DNA of 64,000 nucleotides from DASUPK01 sp963815045. GTDB taxonomy: Bacteria; Actinomycetota; Thermoleophilia; Solirubrobacterales; 70-9. The translations under genes and the position numbers were made by a program. Below the pieces are notes generated by a model. That model saw nothing but the letters and a program-made list of their open reading frames with translations. It had not been told where the DNA came from and made no database searches. This document shows, piece by piece, positions 58,267 to 64,000 of this stretch. How positions within the stretch are numbered: position 1 is the stretch's first letter; every line of letters begins with the position of its first letter. The DNA lies in NCBI GenBank assembly GCA_963815045.1, contig CAWFET010000002.1, positions 1,426,001 to 1,490,000 of the forward strand, in the 5' to 3' direction.

Positions 58267-60449
58267 TAGGTCTCGACGATGTCGTAGAGCGTCGTCCGCT
58301 GGGCCGGTGTCCTGCCGGCCCGGCGGGCGGCCTCGATCAGCTGCTCGGGCTCGAGCCGCACGCCGTGGTGCGACCCCGCCATGCGGGAGATGTTCTCCTC
58401 CATCAGCGTGCCGCCCAGGTCGTTGACTCCCCAGCGAAGGCTCTCGGTCGCGGCGTCGAGGCCCATCTTCACCCAGCTCGCCTGCAGGTTCGGAATCGAC
58501 TTGCCGAGGGCGAGCCGGAAGGCGGCGGTGTGCTTCAGGTTGTCGTCGCGCGAGATCTCCTCCACGCCGTGGGTGCGGCCGAGGAGCGTGTTGAAGGGGA
58601 TGAAGCTGAGCGGCACGAATTCGGTGATCCCGCCGGTCCGCTCCTGCAGCTCGCGGACGATCCGCATGTGCCGGGCCAGCTCGCGCGGCTCCTCGATGTG
58701 ACCGAACATCACCGTCGAGGTCGAGCGCAGGCCGGCGCGGTGTGAGGCCTCGATGATCTCGACCCAGCGCGCCACCGGCAGCTTGTTGGGAGAGATGCGC
58801 TGGCGGACCCCGTCATCGAGGACCTCGGCGGCCGTTCCGGGAGTGGACCCCAGCCCGCACTCGATCAGGTATTCGAAGACCGCGTCCGGCGGGCGGCCGG
58901 AGCGCTCGCACATGTAGTGGACCTCCATCGGCGAGTACGCGTGCAGGTGGATCTCCGGAGCGCACTCTTTCGCGAACCGCAGCCACCGCCCGTAGTCCTC
59001 GAGCGTGTAGTCGGGGTGGATGCCGCCCTGCATGCAGATCTCGGTCGCGCCGAAGTCGAGCGCCTCCTCGATCCGGGCGGCGAAGTCGTCCTCGTTGACG
59101 AGGTAGGCGTCCGGAGAGCGCTTGCCCTGGCCGAAGCCGCAGAACGCGCAGCCGACCACGCAGACGTTCGTGAAGTTGATGTTCCGGTTGACCACGAAGG
59201 TCGCCACCTCTCCGGCCAGCTCGGCACGGAGCTCATCGGCGGCGACCCGCATCTCCTCGATCACCTCGGGGCGCGTCTCGGAGAACAGGGCGGTCAGCTC
59301 CTCCTCCGAGAGCTCATCTCCCCGCCGGCCCTTCTCGATCGCGCGCGGCGCGATCTCGGGCGCGGGCAGCGCCTCCTGGCGGCGGCCGGAGCCGCGGCGA
59401 GGGATGAAGCTCCAGTACTTGAGCTTCACGACGTCGAGCACCCCCTGCTCCATCCACTCGGGGTCGAGGTACTGCGGGTAGGCGCAGAGCCGCTCGGTGA
59501 GCGCGTAACCGCGCGGCGCCAGCTCCTTTCGCACCTGATGGGGACTCGGGAAGGGCTCCTCCGGCGAGATGTGATCGCCGTTGCTCGAGAGGCCGCCGAG
59601 GTCGGTCGCCCCCGCGTCGACCAGCTCTGGCCACCAGTCGGCCAGGTTCGGCGGCACCTGGACGCCGACGTCGGGCATCAGCCGGCTCGCTTCGGCGATC
59701 AGCTGCTTCATGTCCTCGATCGAGACGGGCGTCGCCCAATCCGGGAGGGGCAGCTCGGATCCAACTGTCCTGCCGCTTGTCCATCGCTCCCGCGAGGCCT
59801 CGTCGGCTATCTCCGCCACCTCCTGGCCGTAGTAGCGCGGGTGCGGCACGAAGTTCTGGAGGATCACCTCCTGGATGTGACCGAACTCGGCCTGCACCGC
59901 CGCGATCGCCTCGAGCGCCTGGATCCGCTCCTTCGGTGTCTCCCCGATGCCGACGAGGATTCCTGTCGTGAACGGGATCCGCAGCTCACCGGCGAGACGC
60001 ATCGTCTCCAGCCGCTTGGCCGGGTGCTTGGTGGGCGATCCCCGGTGGACCACCAGGTCCGGGTTGATCGACTCCAGCATCAGGCCCTGAGAGGCCGTCA
60101 CCTCGCGCAGCCGCTCGAGGTCGGTGCGCGAGAGGACGCCGACGTTCGTGTGAGGGAGCAGGCCGCGCTCCAGCGCCCTCTGGCAAGCCCAGGCGACATA
60201 GGAGGTGAAGTCCTCGTGGCCCCACTCCCTCAGGCGCGCGGCGACCTCGGCATTCACCTCCGGGCGCTCACCGGTGAGGACGAGCAGCTCCTTGGCGTTC
60301 CGGCGCACCGCCTCGTCGAGGAGGCGGTCGACCTCATCGGGATCGTGGACGTGCGCCTGATGCGTCGCGAACGCGCAGTACTTGCAGTAGCACTGGCACG
60401 TCCTCGATAGCGAGAGCGTGTAGTTCCGCGAGAAGGTCACCCTGCGCAT
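58263..60449 (-). CDS. fbiC: FO synthase, fused CofG-CofH (FbiC)
   Basis: The 728-residue protein has two radical-SAM modules. The N-terminal CofG half has RTCQCYCKYCAF (Cys18, Cys22, Cys25). The C-terminal CofH half has NVCVVGCAFCGFGQGKRS with ATEICMQGGIHPDYTLEDYG. Each binds a 4Fe-4S cluster. Together they join tyrosine and 5-amino-6-ribitylamino-uracil to make FO, the F420 chromophore. Fusion is usual in actinobacteria, where archaea have two genes. It completes the F420 set with cofC, cofD and cofE in the same 8 kb. Confidence 0.95.
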   Translation of the reverse strand: MRRVTFSRNYTLSLSRTCQCYCKYCAFATHQAHVHDPDEVDRLLDEAVRRNAKELLVLTGERPEVNAEVAARLREWGHEDFTSYVAWACQRALERGLLPHTNVGVLSRTDLERLREVTASQGLMLESINPDLVVHRGSPTKHPAKRLETMRLAGELRIPFTTGILVGIGETPKERIQALEAIAAVQAEFGHIQEVILQNFVPHPRYYGQEVAEIADEASRERWTSGRTVGSELPLPDWATPVSIEDMKQLIAEASRLMPDVGVQVPPNLADWWPELVDAGATDLGGLSSNGDHISPEEPFPSPHQVRKELAPRGYALTERLCAYPQYLDPEWMEQGVLDVVKLKYWSFIPRRGSGRRQEALPAPEIAPRAIEKGRRGDELSEEELTALFSETRPEVIEEMRVAADELRAELAGEVATFVVNRNINFTNVCVVGCAFCGFGQGKRSPDAYLVNEDDFAARIEEALDFGATEICMQGGIHPDYTLEDYGRWLRFAKECAPEIHLHAYSPMEVHYMCERSGRPPDAVFEYLIECGLGSTPGTAAEVLDDGVRQRISPNKLPVARWVEIIEASHRAGLRSTSTVMFGHIEEPRELARHMRIVRELQERTGGITEFVPLSFIPFNTLLGRTHGVEEISRDDNLKHTAAFRLALGKSIPNLQASWVKMGLDAATESLRWGVNDLGGTLMEENISRMAGSHHGVRLEPEQLIEAARRAGRTPAQRTTLYDIVETY

Positions 60450-60492
60450 TGCAGGGCAAACCTAGCGAACCGCTTGTTCGGGCCGGACGTGC

Positions 60493-61326
60493 CTAGGAAC
60501 CGGCGATGCCACCGGGCGGCGACGACGGCGGGGGGCCGCCGGGGCCGGGACCGGACGACTGCCGCAGCGGCGGCGCCTCGCCCGCGGGCGGAGCGGGTCC
60601 GCGCGGGGCTACGGTGTCCGCCAGCTCCTGCACCGGGCCACTCGAGGGCTCGATGATGAACCGGTAGACCAGAGCCGCCAGCAGGGCGCCGACGATCGGG
60701 CCGATGATGTAGGCCAGCGCGTCCGTGAAGTGGTTGCCGACGAGGGCCGGGCCGAACCAGCGCGCGGGGTTGAACGAGCCGCCCGTAAGCGGTCCGAGCA
60801 CCATGACCGCCATGCCGAGCGCGCCACCGATGGCGAGCGGGGCCCAGCGACGGGTCTCTGGATTGAGAGCCACCGCCAGCACGGTGAGAACAAGGACGAA
60901 GGTGCCGATCGCCTCGACAATCCCGCCCTGAAAGCCGCCGGACAGCAGGGCGCTCACCTTCGGGGTTCCGTAGTCGGAGGCACGGCCCTCGTCGAGCAGG
61001 AAGGCCTTGGTCAGCAGGGCGCCGAGGACGCCGCCCGAGAGCTGGGCGAGGATGTAGACGAGCCCGTCGATCGGATCGATCCGCCGGATCACGATGAAGG
61101 CCGTGGTGACCGCGGGGTTGAAGTGGCCGCCGCTCGCCACGCCGATGCTGATGATCAGTCCGAACAGCAGGAGGAAGTGCGTCAGGCCGACGACCGCGAA
61201 GTCCGACCCGAACTGGGCGTTCTGGCCCGTGGCCACATAGAGCACCACAACGCTCGTGATGAAGAAGACCAGGAGCAGCGTCCCGACCAGCTCAGCGATA
61301 TACGCCGCTAGACCTCGATCTTGCAC
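60493..61326 (-). CDS. MIP-family aquaporin/glycerol channel
   Basis: I choose GTG 61326 because GAGGAGG lies 9 nt upstream; the product has 277 residues. Six helices and two half-helices are visible, with both NPA motifs: SGGHFNPAVTTAF and TGGSFNPARWFGPAL. The spacing and GNHFTDALAYIIGPIVGALL support a water-selective or general MIP channel. The C-terminal 40 residues are Pro/Gly-rich (GPGPGGPPPSSPPGG), an unusual cytosolic extension. Confidence 0.9.
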   Translation of the reverse strand: MQDRGLAAYIAELVGTLLLVFFITSVVVLYVATGQNAQFGSDFAVVGLTHFLLLFGLIISIGVASGGHFNPAVTTAFIVIRRIDPIDGLVYILAQLSGGVLGALLTKAFLLDEGRASDYGTPKVSALLSGGFQGGIVEAIGTFVLVLTVLAVALNPETRRWAPLAIGGALGMAVMVLGPLTGGSFNPARWFGPALVGNHFTDALAYIIGPIVGALLAALVYRFIIEPSSGPVQELADTVAPRGPAPPAGEAPPLRQSSGPGPGGPPPSSPPGGIAGS

Positions 61327-61465
61327 TTGAAGTGACCTCCTCGTAGCTCTCGGAAAAGAACGCCCCACAGGTGCGGGGCGGCGCGCAGTCTAACCGGATT
61401 TCCGGCCGGGCCGAGACCCCCGGGCAAACCTTTAGCGGCGCCTTATGAAATAGCCTCGGCCCCGC

Positions 61466-62488
61466 ATGAGACGGGTCGCCGCGCTGCTGGCGGCCGCCCT
61501 CCTCGTTTTGGCCCTCGGGGCCTGCGGAGGGGGCGGCGCTGAACCGGGCGCGCCGGAAGGCGCGACCCTTGTCCTCGACTTCCAGCCGAACGCCGTGCAC
61601 TCCGGCATCTACGCCGCGCAGGCGAACGGCGACTTCACCGACGAGGGGATCGACCTCCACATCCAGGAGCCCTCCAGCAGCGCCGACAGCGCCAAGCTGC
61701 TGGAAGCGGGCCGCGCCGACTTTGCGGTGATGGACATCAACGACTTCGGCATCGCCCGCGAGCGCGGCCTCGACCTGATCGCAATCGCCGCCATCGTCCA
61801 GCGGCCGCTGGCCTCGGTGATCGCGCGCGACCCGAACGAGATCCGGACGCCGGCGGACCTGGCCGGCAAGACGATCGGCGTCACCGGAGTCCCCTCCGAC
61901 GACGCCGTCCTCGACACGGTGCTCCGGTCAGGCGGCGTCGACCCCTCCGACGTGCATCGGGTGACGATCGGCTTCAACGCGGTCGCCGACCTGGCGGCCG
62001 GGAAGGTGGACGCGGCCACAGCGTTCTGGAACGCGGAGGGCGTCGAGCTCCAGCAGCAGGGCATCCCGATCCGAGAGTTCCGCGTCGATCAGTTCGGGGC
62101 GCCGCGGTATCCGGAGCTGGTCGTAGCGACATCGGCGGATCGGCTGTCAGGAGACGGGTGCCCCAAGGCGCTGGCCTTGGTCCGGGGATTGGAGAAGGGC
62201 TACACCTCGATGAAGCACTCGCCCAGCGGGGCCCTGGACGATCTGCTCTCGTCCGTGTCCGGGCTGGACCCCGCGTCCCAGAAGGCTCAGTTCGATGCCC
62301 TCCTGACCGCACATGTCTTCTCGCCCGGCGGCCTGGCGGAGTTCATCCCGACCATCTCCCTGCAGTGGGCCTCGCGATGGGCTCAGTGGGCCCGAGCAAA
62401 CGGAGTGATCTCCGCCTCCGCGTCGAGAGACGTTGCGGCCGGCTTCAGGGTCGTCACGCGGGCCGACAAATGCCCTCTCGGCCGTTAG
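61466..62488 (+). CDS. NMT1/THI5-type substrate-binding lipoprotein
   Basis: The 340-residue protein has a lipobox (LVLALGACGGG, Cys20) and the NMT1 fold: TLVLDFQPNAVHSGIYAAQA, LLEAGRADFAVMDINDFGIA, LAGKTIGVTGVPSDDAVLDT and DLAAGKVDAATAFWNAEGVE. Such proteins bind pyrimidines (HMP precursors), riboflavin or sulfonates for ABC import. No permease or ATPase gene is adjacent, and I see no TPP or FMN riboswitch in the 140 nt upstream. Confidence 0.88.
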   Translation: MRRVAALLAAALLVLALGACGGGGAEPGAPEGATLVLDFQPNAVHSGIYAAQANGDFTDEGIDLHIQEPSSSADSAKLLEAGRADFAVMDINDFGIARERGLDLIAIAAIVQRPLASVIARDPNEIRTPADLAGKTIGVTGVPSDDAVLDTVLRSGGVDPSDVHRVTIGFNAVADLAAGKVDAATAFWNAEGVELQQQGIPIREFRVDQFGAPRYPELVVATSADRLSGDGCPKALALVRGLEKGYTSMKHSPSGALDDLLSSVSGLDPASQKAQFDALLTAHVFSPGGLAEFIPTISLQWASRWAQWARANGVISASASRDVAAGFRVVTRADKCPLGR

Positions 62489-62520
62489 CGAGCGCTTGAC
62501 GCACAGCCAATCGGGGGACT

Positions 62521-62838
62521 TCAGCTGAGTGCCCCGTCGACGAGCTCGGGGAGGTCCCGTGCCATCCGGCTTCGAGGCACGGCCATCGTCAACCCCGCTT
62601 CCTCGGCCCGCTTCTTCATCTCGACGTCGACATGCGAGTAGAACCCGATCACCGGGACGCCCAGCTCGCCCAGCCGCTCCGGCGGGACCGCGTCGAGATC
62701 GGCGACCACCAGGTCGATCCCGTCGAGCTCGTCGGGCACCTCGGAGTCCTGCTCCACCTCGTGGCCGCTCGCCTCGAGCGAGGTGCGCACGCGGCTCGCG
62801 AGCATCAGGTCCTGCACCAGGGCTGCGACACGGGCCAT
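62521..62838 (-). CDS. receiver-like small protein
   Basis: The 105-residue protein follows the receiver fold order: RVAALVQDLMLASRVRTSLE, IDLVVADLDAVPPERLGEL, VPVIGFYSHVDVEMKKRAEE and VPRSRMARDLPELV. Only one Asp lies where the phosphoacceptor would be, and the N-terminal acidic pair and C-terminal Lys are missing, so phosphorylation is doubtful. It may be a fixed protein-interaction module. It is convergent with the lipoprotein gene and divergent from the GGDEF-EAL gene. Confidence 0.65.
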   Translation of the reverse strand: MARVAALVQDLMLASRVRTSLEASGHEVEQDSEVPDELDGIDLVVADLDAVPPERLGELGVPVIGFYSHVDVEMKKRAEEAGLTMAVPRSRMARDLPELVDGALS

Positions 62839-62939
62839 CTCTTCAGCTCTCCAGGGGCGTCCAGATCAAGCGTCCAAGCAGGCAATTTGACCAAATAAGA
62901 GGGATGTAGCTCTGGACATTCGTACCGATACACCCTGCC

Positions 62940-64000
62940 GTGGGGCGTACTGCGCATCCTCGAAGTTCCCGCCGCAGGGTGTTGCCTTGGGCTGCCGTGG
63001 CTTTCTCGATCATCTGGGGGACCGTCATCGGCATGGCCGCGACGCGGGGGAATCCGGGGCTGGCCATGTTCGCGGGTGTGGGCATGCTGTTCACCCTCAC
63101 ACTGACGGTTCTGCTCTACCGGCAGCAGGTCGAGCTCCGCGATCTGGCCGAGACCGACACCCTCACGGGCCTGATCAACCATCGCGGCTTCCAGGAGGCT
63201 CTTCGCACTCAGCTCAAGAAGGCGGAGGCACAGGGGGAGCCGGTCGCGCTGGTCGCAATCGACATCGACGACTTCAAGGCTGTCAACGAGAGACATGGCC
63301 ACCCGTTCGGGGACGGCGTCCTCGAGGGCGTGGCCGCGCAGCTCCGCAAGGCCGTCCGGCGCGGCGACATCGCCGCACGCACCGGCGGCGAGGAGTTCGC
63401 ACTGATCCTTCCCGGCACCTCCGCCGAAGCCGCGCAGGAGATCGCTGAGCGCGTGAGAGGGGCGGTTGCGCGCCTCTCCCCCGCCGGATCCGATCTCAGC
63501 TGCTCAGCCGGAGTCGCCGTGTTCCCGGTCGACTCCGACGATGCCGGGACGCTCCTGCAGCTGGCCGAGGGAGCCCTGTACTGGGCCAAGCGTTCGGGCA
63601 AATCCCGGACCCGCCGGTTCGATCCCGATCACGTCCGGCTCAGCGGCGACGCGCCACAGCGATCGGAGATCCAGCGCATCCTCGACGAGAGGGCGATCGA
63701 GCCGCTCTACCAGCCGGTTGCCTCCCTCACCACCGGTCGCCTGATCGGGTACGAGGCGCTCGCCCGCTTCCCCGACGCCCCCGACCGTCCCCCCTCCACC
63801 TGGTTCGCCCAGGCGAACGCCTGCGGCCTCGGCCCCGAGCTGGAGGCCGCCGCGATCGAAGCCGCCCTGCAGACTCCCGGCCGCCCGCCGGGCACCCACC
63901 TGGCGGTCAACGTCAGCCCGTCGGCGCTCTCGACCGATGCCGTCAAGCGAGTCATTCCCGATGACCTCTCCGACGTGATCATCGAACTCACCGAGCACGA
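62940..64000 (+). CDS. membrane GGDEF-EAL protein, partial (3' end outside window)
   Basis: The frame is open from 62910; GTG 62940 is the likely start. Two membrane helices (VLPWAAVAFSIIWGTVIGMA, MFAGVGMLFTLTLTVLL) precede a GGDEF domain with LAETDTLTGLINHRGFQEAL, IDIDDFKAVNERHGHPFGDG and signature RTGGEEFAL, which is competent. The linked EAL domain begins EPLYQPVASLTTGRLIGYEA and LAVNVSPSAL, and the sequence ends at IIELTEHE. Whether the EAL half is active cannot be judged because its Asp-Asp motif lies beyond the edge. Confidence 0.88.
   Translation, partial: MGRTAHPRSSRRRVLPWAAVAFSIIWGTVIGMAATRGNPGLAMFAGVGMLFTLTLTVLLYRQQVELRDLAETDTLTGLINHRGFQEALRTQLKKAEAQGEPVALVAIDIDDFKAVNERHGHPFGDGVLEGVAAQLRKAVRRGDIAARTGGEEFALILPGTSAEAAQEIAERVRGAVARLSPAGSDLSCSAGVAVFPVDSDDAGTLLQLAEGALYWAKRSGKSRTRRFDPDHVRLSGDAPQRSEIQRILDERAIEPLYQPVASLTTGRLIGYEALARFPDAPDRPPSTWFAQANACGLGPELEAAAIEAALQTPGRPPGTHLAVNVSPSALSTDAVKRVIPDDLSDVIIELTEH

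Noticed and set aside
61327..61465. TPP, FMN or other riboswitch before the NMT1-like gene
   Set aside because: No conserved riboswitch core could be seen in the short leader.
1..64000. CRISPR arrays and rRNA genes
   Set aside because: No regularly spaced identical repeats with unique spacers, and no 16S, 23S or 5S signature sequences were seen on either strand.

Overview
This 64 kb window comes from a high-GC chromosome of an actinobacterium. The best guess is class Thermoleophilia (Solirubrobacterales or a relative), but that is inference. The sequence supports it through a full coenzyme F420 pathway, MCE/MlaD-type proteins, a DUF3556-like membrane protein, a DivIVA-domain protein, a secreted protein with a Lys-rich C-terminal module, and tRNA genes without encoded CCA. 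Genes lie on both strands in short operons, often with 4-nt ATGA, GTGA or TTGA overlaps.

Layout. 0-2.7 kb: two MCE lipid-transport proteins (one cut by the window edge) and a trypsin-like protease. 2.7-6.1 kb: five small genes (MsrA, a stress-protein-like protein, two secreted proteins, one unknown). Every gap here carries a copy of a ~35-bp palindromic repeat that I do not see elsewhere. 6.16-11.13 kb: a 4.9-kb integrated element in the 3' half of tRNA-Glu(CTC), bounded by a perfect 46-bp direct repeat. It has tandem putative integrase arm sites inside both ends, a tyrosine recombinase, a replication-relaxation-like gene, a large nested palindrome and three intact cargo genes. Its three core genes are each broken by single-base losses in G/C runs.

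11-25 kb: tRNA-Leu, a degenerate EAL protein, an operon of FAD oxidoreductase + DUF3556-like + haem-binding protein, sulfatase 1, a CoA-transferase/lactate-oxidase pair, a MEDS-HATPase regulator, a GH25 lysozyme, and a GAF histidine kinase facing its likely NarL-type regulator. 25-35 kb: a Rieske domain fused to a pyruvate-oxidase-like TPP enzyme with a coupled partner and two DUF1622-like membrane proteins, then redox, NTF2-like and SDR proteins, a PAS-GAF-GGDEF cyclase and an F420-type PPOX enzyme. 35-41 kb: five tRNAs, sulfatase 2, a receiver plus a His-less histidine-kinase-like membrane protein, SRAP, and an AbiEi/DUF559-like gene.

41-52.8 kb: acyl-CoA and ketone-body/leucine catabolism (acetoacetyl-CoA synthetase, fatty-acid desaturase, acyl-CoA carboxylase beta, 3-hydroxyacyl-CoA dehydrogenase, HMG-CoA lyase, thioesterase, SDR), with a DivIVA-like protein and sulfatase 3 between. 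52.8-60.5 kb: F420 biosynthesis and reduction (npdG, cofD, cofC, cofE, and the fused FO synthase fbiC). 60.5-64 kb: aquaporin, a solute-binding lipoprotein, a receiver-like protein and a GGDEF-EAL protein cut by the right edge.

A caution: besides the seven frameshifts in the element, at least five more genes are restored by adding one G or C to a short G/C run. Systematic sequence error is as likely as true pseudogenisation.
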